DNA of 64,000 bases from contig JAIQDT010003824.1 in NCBI GenBank assembly GCA_021521415.1, positions 62,001-126,000 on the forward strand. The letters run 5' to 3'. Position 1 is the first letter of the stretch, and every line of letters starts with the position of its first letter. The notes below the pieces were generated by a model. That model ran no database searches. It was given only the letters and a program-made list of their open reading frames with translations, and was not told the DNA's origin. The position numbers and the translations under genes were made by a program. The DNA comes from Bidens hawaiensis. Its lineage: Eukaryota; Streptophyta; Magnoliopsida; Asterales; Asteraceae. This document shows positions 20,565 to 32,917 of the stretch, piece by piece.

Positions 20565-22640
20565 AACTTGTATTCACTTCGTAACAATTATAAAATTCTA
20601 ATTGTTTTCTTAGTTTTATCACATAGGTTGATTAGTACACAAATAACTTTAGTTATTACATAATTAGTTAAATACTATAAACTTATCAGGGAACGCCCCT
20701 TGGCTAGTTAGTGAAATGAATGCAAAACAGGAGGTTCCCGAAGATTTAAGTACCTTTATGAGCCGTTATAGCAGTAAATATAGTAAAATCATAATATTAA
20801 AATAAGGTACCAATCGTCAATATTCGATGTAGTGGTGACGTGACGAAACGCTGTTTAGTTCTTAATATAACCATTACAAATGAGCTTTTTTTTAAAGGAT
20901 TACAAATGAGCTTTAAAATCATCTTAATTTCTTTCTATTCTGAGATGAAAACATCTAGCATTTGGGACGTCTGATACTTGTGTGATTTGCATAACCCATT
21001 TTGCCACATCACGTTTAGAGTCACAAGCCTTGGTTAGTATATTCCCACGTGTAAGGTCTCACTTTCACATTTTTAACTTTAGATTATACCAACCTTCTTT
21101 TCACGAGGATGACCCTTTTCACATGCTATCATATTTGTCCACACCGTTATATTTTTCTTTAACCAAATTTTTATTCTTTGCATTTTTATTTTTGTTTTTT
21201 GTAAGGCTCAAACCTTAACATTTGCTGGTAACAATAGAGTGGGGCAATTTGTCCACATTATTACTTAAAAAAAAGAACAGTTATGATTTAATTATAGAAA
21301 ATGAATTACTACGAGTTAAAAATCAAAATAGCCTTTGACTTTTTTAATTTAATTAAATTGTTTTAAAATAAGAAAATTGTTGGAATTTACAATGTATTCA
21401 TCTCGTTAAATATTTTAAAAAAATATGAACAAATTTTATTTTGTATAGAACTTACACATTAGTAGGAAAAACGTTAAAACAAAAAAAATATTAAATTAGT
21501 TTAATTGTCTTTTATTTACATCATATATATTGACTAATAAAAAAATTAACACATGAACCAATGATAAAAAAATTAGACGAAATAGATTTCTTCTCCCCTC
21601 CCCCCCCCCCCCCCCCCTTTTTGGCAAAATCATATATGCTCATTTTCATTAACCTCAAATAATTACAATAAAGTGGCAAATAAACTATCAACAAGGTACC
21701 TCCCAACTCCCTTTTAAATAACAAACCTGATTTTAAAAATGAAACTTTGGGATTCAAGGTCCGAAAAAGTACAACGTACAACCAACTAGACCCTAGTAAG
21801 ATACTTCACAGCTTCCGGGGCTAGGAATCAAAATGTATTAAGAGCAAATGGGAGAAACATATGCTGATTCTCTAAACAAGTTTTCTCGTGTTAATAAAAC
21901 TTTGCCTGATTTCGCCTTCAATGCAGTCTGACCCACAACAAACCCATGGTCCCTGAGTCTAACAAGAGGGACCCTCCTGTAAGGTCCACACAAGTGTCTT
22001 CCCCCCCCCCCCCCCCCCGCCACCGCCGCCCAGCCAAACATAAGAATATTAGCTACCCATAAAGTAGACCTCCCTTAAGGTAGTGGATATGTTAGGAAGT
22101 TCACAGGTGTATGCCCCGATCTCGGTGCCCTACATTAGACGTTAGATTTACTCATAAACACAGTTCTAAATATTAGAGTGAATTAAAACTTTTCGCAGAA
22201 TACTAAAACTTCAAACATTATATTACAAAACATAAATTCTTGTTTAAAAAACATCATCCTACTTGTCTAAATATTAAACGTCAAAACATAACACCATGAA
22301 CTTTCCCTTATTCTCTTCAGACGCCCAGTCTTCACCCAGTGTCATGTGTCCCCCTCAACTCAGTTAATTCATTCTATTTGTCTACGTGCATACTAAAAGT
22401 CAGCTACGTTGAGTGAGTTCTAGTTAATCAGACAAAATATATTGCATTCACATACTTATGTATACGCATCCAAAGATACATATTACATACTTAACATGCT
22501 TACCTTTCATTCATACATACTTACACACATTCTTATTTCATACTTTCATAAATTTATACTTTCATTCTTTCATACTTTCTTGTTTTAACTTCATGTTACA
22601 TACATAACTATCTATGTGTTTTTAAGAGCCTTCCGCGAGC
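20565..22640. other. Intergenic DNA with two long poly-C tracts
   Basis: No gene is supportable. C-rich homopolymers occur at about 21593-21617 (one T interruption) and 22001-22018. The complement gives uninterrupted G runs. The stretch 22351-22381 is repeated at 22998-23028 (shared core CCCCTCAACTCAGTTAATTC), a direct repeat that brackets the 32-bp array that follows. Confidence 0.6.
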
Positions 22641-22642
22641 CT

Positions 22643-22897
22643 CATAGATATTATTAGGGTCTTGTCCCTACATTCGCAGATATTATTATGGTCTATCCCT
22701 TACATTCGCAGATATTTTTAAGGTCTGTTCCCTACATTAGCAGATATCATTAGGGCATGTTCCCTACATTCGCAGATATTATTAGTGTTTGTTCCCTACA
22801 TTCGCAGATATTATTAGGGTCTGCTCCCTACATTCACAAATATTATTAGGGTCTGTTCCTTACATTCACATATATTATTTGGGTATGTTCCTTTCAT
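22643..22897. repeat. 32-bp tandem array, about eight units
   Basis: Units start at about 22643 (34 bases), 22677, 22709, 22741, 22773, 22805, 22837 and 22869. The consensus includes AGATATTATTAGGGTCTG and TTCCCTACATTCG. Copies differ by a few bases each and decay towards the right, where the array gives way to (TA)n and CATACATAC text. No coding meaning. Confidence 0.95.
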
Positions 22898-23059
22898 TCC
22901 ATACAACCATGCATACCTTTCCATTACACATGTATATATATATTATATATATTCATATATATCTACATACATACTCCTAGCTCTCTCTACATTCGTCCCC
23001 CTCAACTCAGTTAATTCATTCTATTTGTTTATTAACATACTCCTAGCTCTCTCTCTACA

Positions 23060-24042
23060 TGTAGATGCTAGGTTTTATATTAACAAACTGGTAATTACGT
23101 AGACCACGTTTAGTTGTGTCAATTCGTTGGATTAGGTTATGCGAATCATTATAACCAAACTAATGTGTCTAGTAATTATTTGTCTATTATAATGAACGAA
23201 ATATGTCTATGTAATTCCCCAATCGGTATAAGTTTTATTCTGTCAGTTCATTGCGTTATCTGAACCTGAAGTGTGTCACTCTTTTCTCTAACTGTTTTAC
23301 AAACAAATCAATATTCAAACCACTTGACATCGTTTGTCCACCTTAGTATAATTAATTAAAAAGCATTAAACTAGATTAGCACTTTCCACTGATTCTTTGT
23401 GGATTCGACACCTTACTTGTCCTAGTTAGTAAAGATAATTTATAAATGTTTTTGATTGACCTTTTGACATTGATCACTGGGTCTTAACAACCTTACCCAC
23501 TTGTTACATACATGGTCGGAATGCCACTGGTTTGTCCCGAATCATCCCAAACAGCTCGTTTAACACCAAGTTTATGTCTTTCTTACATGATAAGTTCCGA
23601 TTCACTATCCTACATAGTTTCATAGCGACCCGAACTCAAATACTCAATCTTTAAATCAAGAATGTACCTTTTTTGGATCCAGTTTGGTTCGGATCTGAAT
23701 CAACAAGTGAATCATGTTAGGTTCCTTTTTGTTGATGATGCGTGAATATGAATCTACTCCCCTTTAGCTCAGATTTGGATCCGGATTTGAAGGAGTGTTT
23801 GTGTGTGTTTTTGAGTGTGTGGAGGCAAAATGATAGAAATGAGGGTTTTAGAGTTTATGGAAGATTTTAGGGGTTTATATAGTATAAGCCCATGGACCTT
23901 AAGGCACATCATCATCCCTTGTCCATTTTTTATTTTCCAAGCTCACACTCAGCTTATTATTATTTTAGCTTAATTATATAATAACGCACCATTAAATAAA
24001 CAAAATTCTTTTATTTATTATCATCAAAAGTAGGATGTTACA
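23060..24042 (-). other. Possible LTR-like or transcribed fragment on the minus strand
   Basis: On the minus strand the sequence starts TGTAACATCCTAC at 24042, a common plant LTR start. It then has a TATA box (ACTATATAAACCCC, 23873-23886) followed by a C/A-rich leader-like stretch (CCTCCACACACTC). No partner LTR, primer site or coding region was found, so solo LTR or non-autonomous element are both open. Confidence 0.3.
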
Positions 24043-24046
24043 CACA

Positions 24047-24384
24047 TCTCTTTAGACAAGGAGGCGACAAAAATTCGAGAGAACAAGTTGTCTTGTTAGA
24101 TAGTAGCCTTTGCATGATCATCCCTCTCTGTAGCCGTCTTTTCTTTACCGTCTATCCAATATTCCACCAATTTAAAAAATCTCTTAGATCATAAAATGTC
24201 TTCATGTGAATACTCCATTACTCGTACCCCTTGAACACATGGATTGGAGTCGGAGTAGTTGGGAGGATAATAGTTTGCTCGACCATGAAGCAATTGGTTC
24301 AAAGCGTAGGTTTTTATAAGAAACAAAAGGTATTCCATGTTAGGGTTTTTCAAGAGCACTTGGATCTGATATCACATATATTCT
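24047..24384 (-). pseudogene. Copia gag N-terminal relic with primer site
   Basis: On the minus strand an LTR-like end CCAACA (right of 24384) is followed within about 15 bases by GTGATATCAGATCC, a decayed initiator-Met primer site. Next comes a broken gag start: YE*WSIHMKTFYDLRDF, then in another frame LVEYWIDGKEKTATERDDH. This is the N-terminal pattern of copia UBN2-type gag (Y-x-Y-W-S-I-x-M-K). It has at least two stops and one frameshift, and is cut at 24042 by the LTR-like end described for 23060-24042. Confidence 0.55.
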
Positions 24385-24735
24385 GTTGGTTTTTAGAATG
24401 ATAAGAACAAGAATAGCAGCACAGATTTTCTAATATTAAAATTATATACATAACTAAGAAGTTGGCCTATAATTTGGTTAATCCATATGTGTCAAAGTTT
24501 AGGGGTCGTATATACATTGTGTCAAACTACGTTTATGTTGTATCTAGAATGTCCATGTAAGTATAGGGTCTAGAAGTGTCAAATAGAAAGTTTATAACTT
24601 CCATAACAAATGCCAAATTAGGGATAATTTTGAAGAGTCACGACTTTTAATGAACGTGTTTGTGTGTATGAATATGGGTCAATGTTCAAGAGTCAAAACA
24701 TTCAGAATTGTTGTAAAGATTGTATTATCAGATTA

Positions 24736-25799
24736 GAGTAAAATACCAAAATTGTCCCTGAGGTTTGGTCAATAACGCGATTTTTGTCCAAAAAGTTTAT
24801 TTTGGGCAACTGGACCATTAAGGTTTTCAACTTCTTGCCAATTACATTCAAATTGTTAATTTCGTTAAATTTTATCGTTAAGTCAAAGATAGCATCTTTT
24901 CCATGAGATATAACATGAGATATAAAGAGGCATTTTGGTATTTTGTTATCAAATAAAAAATAAATCTTATACATATATAATATCAACATTATCATCACGC
25001 CCACAACCTCCACCACCACCACCACTGGTATCCAACCACCCACTTCCATCGCTAACCGTCTTTATTTACCGTCGATAACAACCAACCCTCACACTTTCCC
25101 CAGATCACTTCGTCTTCATCCATCGCTGGCGGTATACAATCTCCGATGACATTTTTCACCATTAACACCGAGCGCTATGCCTTCTACGACATGTTTCCCG
25201 CGCCAACTGTCTAGATCCACTGTCGGTTAATAATCTACGATGACACTTACCACCTTTAACACTGATTCCGGCACGCTTTCAGCGACCTGGGTTATTTGGC
25301 AATAGCCAGACTATTACATATCGGCACTCTCGTCGTGAAAATCTAATGTCTCCGACGACCTCCACCTTCCTCTCGTTGCTCTCGCCGACCAAATCTGAAA
25401 CCCACTTGTTTACGGAAAATTGGTTTGTAGCAACCACATAAAAAGCTGATCAGATTCCGATGGGTAGTGCTTTGCTTGTGATCGTTGGATTAAGGCAGTG
25501 GTGGTGTTGCCGGAGTGGTGGTGACCGTGATTGTTATGGTTGGAGCTGGGGACGTTAGGTTTGAAGGAGTTGTGGGGGTGGGGGAATTTATGAGAAGTTA
25601 AAAAAAAATTGAAAAAGAAAATCAGTGAAGAAAAAGACATAAATATCCCTCATTTAACGACGAAAATTAACCGAGTTATCAATTTGGACGTAATTGGTAA
25701 AACGTTGGAAATCTTGATGGTTTAGTTGCACAAAATAAACTTATTGAACGAAAATCGCATTATTGACCAAACCTCGAGGACAATTTTAACGTTTTACTC
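24736..25799. mobile_element. Mutator-type MITE with long terminal inverted repeats
   Basis: The left end GAGTAAAATACCAAAATTGT and the right end read on the minus strand (GAGTAAAACGTTAAAATTGT) stay alignable for roughly 190 bases, including GAGGTTTGGTCAATAA and AAGTTTATTTTG. The flanks carry ATCAGATTA (24727-24735) and ATCATATTA (25800-25808), a 9-bp duplication with one mismatch. Long TIRs plus a 9-bp TSD indicate a MULE-derived element. Its 1,064 bp contain no transposase, and short frames inside are composition-driven. Confidence 0.85.
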
Positions 25800-25808
25800 A
25801 TCATATTA

Positions 25809-27500
25809 TAATAAAGTTATTGCTGATTCAGTTCTGCTTTATCTTTTCTTAATCGATCAATTGTTAATGATCATAATCATAAGATCAATGATCTCTCTAA
25901 ATAGGGAACAAATAAAAAACAAGGTAAACACAAATAGTGGCCGACCCAGAAAATTTTACCACAGGGGTCGGAAAATTTTTGGTTCGGTTGACAACCGATA
26001 TAAAAATAAAATTCCGGTCCAGTTCGGTTATTCGGATCAAGTCAAATTGGTATATAATTTTTACCGGTCCGATTTGGCCATTTCAATCAAGTCAAATTAG
26101 TTCGAGCCGGGCTATATTAAGAGAAGATAATCAATCAAAATATCATATAACCAAAAATAATACGTGAAACGTGAAACGTCATTAAAAATGCATAATTAAT
26201 ATTACTTTATTCTTGTAATCGTACGCCACATGCTTTTTTTCAACAGTTTATGTTACACAATAGCGAATGTCAACTTCTTTTAACATTTATTAATAATTTG
26301 ATCATTTAATAAATAATAATATTTTTATAAAAAAAATTGTAAAGGATTATCTAATAAAAAATGCTATTCCACCTATAAATAATAAATTATGGGTAAATAA
26401 ATAAATTAAAAACAAAATAAAACATTTCATAACATATATTAAGTTTTAAATAAATTAAAAAAGAGATGAATGTGTGGTTTTTTTGAAGGTTCACTATTAA
26501 ATTATTAAATATTGAATGTTTGATTATGTTATTCTCGTGACCAAAGAGTAGAGTAACTCTTATTTCCATTTTGATGTATTTTTATATTGAAGTTTGACCC
26601 GATGAGAACACTGGACCGTGGCTTAACTTTAAGAAAGACCCAACACCTTCTAACTAACAATTAGGTCGTCTTCTTCTTCCTACTTTATCTACTACATCTC
26701 CACAAAGTTGCCGTCAGAAATCTCTCTCTCTATTAGTTTTGTCTTGTTTAATCTCAAATGCTCTATGTTTTTACCAACAATAATTCTAACATGGGTCGGT
26801 ATCACAATTTCACAGGGGTCGGTCAGGATTTTGACGCATATATACAACTGAAAAAAAATTTTCACAGGATCAGCCGACTCCTCCACAACAGTAGTGGGTC
26901 CGCCCCTGAACAAAAGACTTTAAATTAATAACTGGCCTACTAAATAACTTTATTTTGACTAAAATCAGAGAAATAAGCAGATGATCAACCAATTCAACGA
27001 GACATGCATGAAAACCACACGCTGCATAAGATGAGTTTGAATCATTTTTCAACATGTCCTACAATTAATACATATACTATAGAAGATGGCACCTTAATAA
27101 TTATACTTTTGTCACCTAAATTTATGGTTTGACCATGAATAGTTTTATTCAAACATTAAAACATTTTGAGACATCGACTTAATTGTTAGGCCAATAATGT
27201 TTTTTCTCTTAATTATCATATTGTGAAAGTATTTAACAATTAATTTGTTTACACCAACAATAAGACTTGTTCAAAACAAAACCAAAAAATGGTTACGTAC
27301 ATGAACAAAATGATTTGATTCAAGGTGGAAGAAAAGTAATGGTTGTGTTCATGGCCGCCATTGAATTTATGTCATGCATGGGCCCATCCTCGTTTCTAGG
27401 AGGAAGACTTACACTGTGTGAGTCATCAATCCATCTCTTATAAATTTAAAATCATCATTCATTTATGTATCATCACTTTCAATTCCTACTCCTATTTCCT
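25809..27500. other. Intergenic DNA with repeat fragments; kinase upstream region
   Basis: Two short stretches with the GGGGTCGG / GGGCGGACCCA motif (about 25937-25985 and 26808-26910, inverted relative to each other) look like fragments of one dispersed repeat family. From about 27130 the text resembles the region upstream of the second kinase copy (ACATTTTGAGACATCGACTT here, near 49468 there), so the duplicated block includes several hundred bases of promoter side. Confidence 0.4.
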
Positions 27501-27508
27501 CAATAATA

Positions 27509-28549
27509 ATGTTTGTCGCTACTGCCAATGAATCTGAATCTGAACCTTCCACATCCACCTCCACCAGCACCACCTCCTCCTCCATGCAATGGTCGCAACT
27601 TCATTGTCACTTTGAATTTGGTGAAATTCTTTCAGCAACAAACAACTTTGACGAATCATTAGTAATTGGGCGTGGAGGGTTTGGAAAAGTATATAAAGGT
27701 AACATAAAAATGGGATCGGCGCTTGTTGTTGCAGCCATTAAACGATTAGATGCAATGTCCAATCAGGGGGCATCCGAGTTTTGGGTTGAAGTTGAAATGC
27801 TTTCCAAATTGTGTCACTGCCATCTAGTTACTGTGATTACGAAACAGAGATGATCCTCGTCTATGAATACATGCCCCATCAAACACTTGAAGATCATCTC
27901 CACAAATTTGGTACCCCTCTATCTTGGTGTCAGCGACTCAAGATTTGCATAGGTGCGGCTCGTGGATTAGACTACCTTCACACTGGAACGGGCATTGAGT
28001 TTGGTATTATACACTGAGATGTGAAAAGCTCCAATATTTTATTAGATGAAAGCTGGGCAGCTAAGGTTTCAGATTTCAGGTTGTCTAAAATAAGCCCAAA
28101 GAATCAGCCATCGACCCATGTCAGCACACATGTTAAAGGTACGTTTGGGTATTTTGATCCAAATTATTTCGCCACTGGAAAGCTGACCAGGAAGTCTGAC
28201 GTGTATGCTTTCGGAGTTGTATTGTTGGAAGTGCTGTGTCGGAAGAGGGCCGTCGATAACTGTCTTGATTGGGGAATTGTACGATGGGCTCAAGACTCAA
28301 TCAAAGAATGTCGTTTAAAGGATATAGTTGATTATGATATAAGGGGTGAAATATCCACAAAATGTTTGAAACAATTTGCTCGGATATCAGAAAGATGTTT
28401 GGATAGCCATCCAAAGCACCGCCCTACCATGGCTGAACATGTATATGCCTTACAAGAGAAAACCAATAGTTTGATGCAAACTGTGGGGAAAACAATAATT
28501 TGTAGAATGGCTGATAAGTTTTCCTTTGCGGATACCGGCCGAAACTCAG
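27509..28549 (+). pseudogene. Tandem-kinase copy 1, exon 1: CrRLK1L (FERONIA-like) kinase, broken
   Basis: A Ser/Thr kinase domain without ectodomain, signal peptide or membrane segment. After a Ser/Thr-rich N-terminus come FEFGEILSATNNFDES, the glycine loop GRGGFGKVYKG, AAIKRLD (ATP lysine) and SDVYAFGVVLLEVLCRKRA. These are typical of CrRLK1L kinases. Breaks: a deletion of about 13 bases after CHCHLV (about 27828) shifts the frame, and the catalytic Arg codon is TGA (28015-28017, HRD became H-stop-D). DFG has become DFR. The exon ends at a GT donor at 28550, phase 1. It pairs with the second kinase exon downstream in the same order as copy 2. Not expected to make a working protein. Confidence 0.88.
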
Positions 28550-29572
28550 GTATTCCAATCTCCTAATTTATGTGTGTGCAGGTTCTTCGAAATTGTGTCT
28601 ACATTTGCATATACTAATGAAAAAGTTAGCGAGCATCTCTAAAATCAAAAGACTAGAAGAGTTATGCTGAAAATCTTGCTGATAGTCATATCCGACCGCT
28701 TATTGTTAGGACAAAACTTTAAGATCTATAACATCCTAAAAAAGATTTAACAACAATATTAAGTCTTTTGCTTCCTTATTTTGTATGAGACAACCTTTAG
28801 TTCTCTGGTATCCTTTTCTGTTCTTTCATGAAATCTTTGTGATGGAATGTTCAAACCATAAAAATAACTGATTCATTAAAACTTTTTGAGGTACAGATTA
28901 GGGAAATAAACCAAGATTGAATTAGGGATTTCAAGAGTTGCTCGTAGGATAACTTGGATCAATCCAGCATACTAACTGTTGGGGCTACATTGATGTAGAA
29001 ATTGATATGAATAGTTTTTCATAGAAATATTTATTATATTATAAGAAGGTTCTGTGTTTAAATAAGGTGGTCAATTTCTGACATCAAATTAAGCAGGCTT
29101 TGGGCAGGGTTCAAATGGGTCGTAAACGATTAAGCCTGCAAATCCCATTCAACCCAATTGCACCTTTACTACAACTTGGTTACAACATGCCAATATTTTT
29201 AACCCAGTTACAACTTTATTACAACCAGTTTACAACTTGTTTATAAGCCGACAACCTGTTCACAAACCTTCTGCTTTGTGTATGTGCTGGGAAAATATTG
29301 TGGCTTCATGTATGTGTAGAAATACATAGTATTTTACTGAATTTGCATGTTTTAGCATTCTAATTTGCTATAAAAAACACACGATATGCTACACACCTCT
29401 TTGATTCTTAAGTAGGAAGTTTTCTCGATTGACGTTTAATACTCTTTAATAGTGAATACATGGAACATTTTTTCCTTTTCTGTTCCTTCTACAGGAATCA
29501 CCTTTTACTTGTAGTATTGTATTGTGGGTGTATCAAGAAAAAGCAATGATAATGTGTTTATGCCTCATATAG
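28550..29572 (+). other. Intron between the two kinase exons, copy 1
   Basis: Donor TCAG/GTATTC at 28550 matches copy 2 (AGCAG/GTATTC). The acceptor CATATAG/GTATGG at 29572 gives phase 1 continuity (G-M-E-F), analogous to G-K-D-F in copy 2. An alternative acceptor CTACAG near 29495 is possible. Similar intron text occurs in copy 2 (ACTGTTGGGG, near 28975 and 51688), which supports common descent. Confidence 0.6.
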
Positions 29573-30548
29573 GTATGGAGTTTGGATCCCTCATGACCAA
29601 GAACCTTGAAATAGGTATGGATTTTGGATTGCACATGCCCAAGAAGCCCCATATAGGTTTGGATTTTCGATCCCTCATGCCCAACAAGAGGAAGCAATCT
29701 ATGCTTAGAAAAAAAAACTTCATGAGAAATGGTACTTTGTTGTTGGAAGATAAACTAAGAAACGATCTTGGTTCCATAAAAGTTTTTGGAACCGAGAAGC
29801 TAGAAAAGGCAACTATGAACTATGCAGAAAATATGGTTCTTGGAAGAGGTGGCTCCGGCATTGTGTACAAGGGAATACTACCAGATAAGTGTGTGGTAGC
29901 AATTAAGAGGTCTAAACTCACCGACCAAGAACAATTGGACCAATTTATAAATGAAATTGTAGTTCATGGAAAAATTAATCACAGGAACATGGTGCAAATT
30001 TTGGGATGTTGTTTGGAAACTGAGGTCCCTCTGCTAGTTTATGAATATGTTTCTAATGACGCTCTTTTTGATCATATTCATCATAATACAAGCAACATAG
30101 GAATATTGCCATGGGATGTCCTTATAAGGATAGCACGTGAGTCAGCTGGTGCACTTGCTTATCTACATTCAGATGCAACAAAGACCATCAAACATAGCGA
30201 TGTGAAGTCAGCAAACATTTTGTTGGATGATAATTACACCACAAAAGTTGCAGATTTTGGTGCTTCAAAACCACTCCAGTTGGGTGATGATCATGTCACT
30301 ACAATTGTTCAGGGGACTCTAGGTTACTTAGATCCTGCATATTTCCAAACAAGTCAACTAACGGTTAGGAGTGATGTGTATAGCTTTGGAGTGGTTGTTG
30401 CAGAACTCTTAACAGGAATGAAGCCCGTTGATTCTTGCAGAACTCTTAACAGGAATGAAGCCCGTTGATTTCGCCACATGTAATGAAGATAGATTTCTTG
30501 CAAGATATTTTGTGACTGCTGAGAGGGAAAATCGGTTGCTTGAGATTG
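29573..30548 (+). pseudogene. Tandem-kinase copy 1, exon 2: WAK-like kinase, main part
   Basis: Begins with a linker of repeated 13-14-residue units (GMEFGSLMTKN, IGMDFGLHMPKK, IGLDFRSLMPNK). A wall-associated-kinase-like domain follows: LGRGGSGIVYKG, CVVAIKRS, EIVVHGKINHRNMVQILGCC, LLVYEYVSNDALFDHIH, VADFGASK, GTLGYLDPAYFQTSQL. The catalytic loop reads HSDVKSAN, so the HRD arginine is missing while the catalytic Asp remains; activity is doubtful. A 37-bp tandem duplication (30398-30434, 30435-30471) shifts the frame at MKPVDS. The exon is cut at 30548 by a 2.2-kb LTR element and resumes at 32757. Confidence 0.85.
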
Positions 30549-32756
30549 TGTAGGTCTCGAAACCGGATCCGACAACGAACGACTTTGTTCTTGATAAACG
30601 CTCGAGACGGGTGCGATATAAAAAAACGATCGAACAAATATATAAAGATAATATTGAACGATTCCGTAACCGGTAACAAAAGATTCATAACATAAAACGA
30701 ACCGATCCCACCCAATGTGAGCTCCCCATGGGTGGTTGTTTACACAATACAAAAAACACACACTTAAAAGACAACAAAATGCCATATATATAGCCTAACA
30801 TATTCCTTCTAGAAGATCTCATCCGTTGAAGCTAAGCGCGTGCGTCGAAGTTCTCGTCTCGTGTCCAGATTTATCGCCGACATTAATTATTATCTTGATT
30901 GTGAATAAATAATGGGTTTCGTAATTTGATATCGCAAGTCACAAATATTGACCTTACAATCACCCCCTTGACTTGTGATCTCAAAACTTTGTCTCACCGT
31001 GTCTCGCATCTTCACAAATCACCCGATAAATCGATGCCTCTTTATTTCAATTCACCCCTTCAAGGTATGATCCACCTATATTTAATCTTGAAGTAGTTCT
31101 CGCTTCTTCGGATCTTAAGTTGTATATAGGCATGAGATGAGCTCGAATATCCACATATCGATCTCGAATTACCGAATTCAATGATCAAATGAACAAAACT
31201 TATTAATTCGTTCGAAGTTCACCTTTCGGATCTGAAGGCCTTAGAAATAACAAGCTTTGAACACGGTTAAACAAGACGAAAACCCGATTAAATTTGACTT
31301 TCTCCAGTTGGTTAACACAAAACGTAAACGACTTACTCGGCCCAAATAAAATTTATCCACCATAAAAATCCAGCTCGCCCATAACAAAAAATTTGCCTAG
31401 ACAAATCAGCAAGTCAAAGTTTGATAAAAATTCATCCCAAGCCCATGATCAACTTAACAAGCCCATCATGCAAAATTAGGTCAAAAATTAATACCCCAGC
31501 AAACAACCAACATCATCAGCCAACATTTCTGCAACCTCAGCTGCCATCCTTACCAACTACCGGCCGCTGGCGATTGGGTTCCGGCCACCACAGTCGCCAC
31601 CCATTCCAGTCAACATTCAAATGTCACCGCCACCAGGAATAACTATCTGCATCCGAGCATCCATCCTCTAACACCGCCACCAATTACGGTCATTGGCCAA
31701 CCGTCGACGGAAGTCTAAGTCTCATCACAGCCAACGACAAGAATTTGTCCAAAATGCTCTTCGCCAGAAAACACATTCTCCAAAAACTTATAACAACCGT
31801 TACCACCACCTTCTCCATAAGCGCCACCACATCCACCACGGTTACTGCCATTGTAACCACCGTCGCTGCCGTAACGTCCCCAACGACTGCCATAACCACC
31901 ATCGTCGGAAAACCGTTCCGGTCACAGCCACCACCGTCACAGGTCACTGGTTACCGCCACCTTTTCAAGTGGCTTTAATTTCTAGTTTCAACGGCTAGAG
32001 ATAACCGATACTCACCGGAGACAAACTGAATATCGGAGTTTAATTACACATCTTCAACTTCAGAATCGTCGCTGGGAAGGACCGTAGGGTCGCTGGATTT
32101 TGGGCGTATGGCGGAACGGTTCCCGAAACACCCGGATCTAGCACATATATATCCCGAACACCCGGATCTACGAGGAGAAGCTTTGAAAGCCCTTATTTCC
32201 CACTTTATTTCCAAGATCTTAAACCTTATTTTCTAAACTTCAACGGGATTAACGTCTCCGTTCGGGTAATAGCGGAAATGAATCCCGAATATCAAGAACA
32301 AAGTTGAATAGTAAGATTCGACCCACTCTGATACCAATTGTAGGTCCCGAAACCGCTGGATTCAACAACGAATGACTTTGTTCTTGATAAACGCTCAAGA
32401 TGGGTGCGGTAAATCAAACGACCGAACATAAATAATATAATGATAAAGTAAATGAATGATCTCGTTATCGGTTAAAAGATTTAAAATAAACGAACGAACC
32501 GACCCCACCCAAGGTGAGCTCCCCTTGGGTGGGTGATTTACACACTACAAAACACACACAAAACTTAACAATACAAAGTCCTATTTATAGCCAAAATAAT
32601 AACATTCTAGAAGATCTCCTCCGTTGAAGCTAAGCGCGTGCGTCGAAGTTCTCGTCTTGTGTCCGGATTTCTCGCCGGCATTATTTATTATCTTGACTGT
32701 GAATAAATAATGGGTTTCGTAATTTGATATCACAAGTCACAAATATTGGCCTTACA
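30549..32756 (-). mobile_element. 2.2-kb non-autonomous LTR retrotransposon (TRIM/LARD-like)
   Basis: LTRs lie at 30549-30958 and 32339-32756. Read on the plus strand they start TGTAGGTC and end CTTACA. The TSD is GATTG at 30544-30548 and 32757-32761. The primer site shows orientation: minus strand TGGTATCAGAG sits just inside the right LTR (32326-32336), so the element runs right to left. The polypurine tract CAAGGGGGTGAT abuts the left LTR. The 1.38-kb interior has no gag or pol, and frames there are short and unrelated to known domains. The LTRs differ at many sites and in length (410 and 418), so the insertion is old. It splits the kinase codons LLEIV and VDHQVLDEA-like text. Its LTR ends (TGTAGGTCC) resemble those of the Sirevirus-type elements nearby. 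Confidence 0.9.
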
Positions 32757-32917
32757 GATTGTTGATCATCAAGTTTTAGATGAGGCAACTGATGAGCAGC
32801 TAGAAGTACCTTGCATGTAGATGCCTTGGCATGCGAAGTGAGAACAGACCTAGCATGAAAGATTTCACCATGGAGCTTGATCTTGACAAAATAAGGAAGT
32901 CCAGCATACACCCTTAG
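32757..32917 (+). pseudogene. Tandem-kinase copy 1, exon 2: C-terminal end
   Basis: Resumes the WAK-like kinase after the LTR insertion: IVDHQVLDEATDEQLE, then a short deletion relative to copy 2 and decayed text ending near LDKIRKS. It aligns with 52911-53055 of copy 2. The first five bases, GATTG, are the duplicated target. Confidence 0.8.

Noticed and set aside
22930..22965. Short membrane-like frame in the TATA/CATA-rich tail of the 32-bp array
   Set aside because: Composition artefact of simple repeats.
27822..27840. An intron explaining the frame break in kinase copy 1
   Set aside because: No GT-AG pair at the site; the residues missing relative to typical kinases fit a small deletion.
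31421..32000. Frames on both strands inside the 2.2-kb LTR element
   Set aside because: Low-complexity His/Thr or Val/Met text from CCACC-type repeats, no gag or pol motif.
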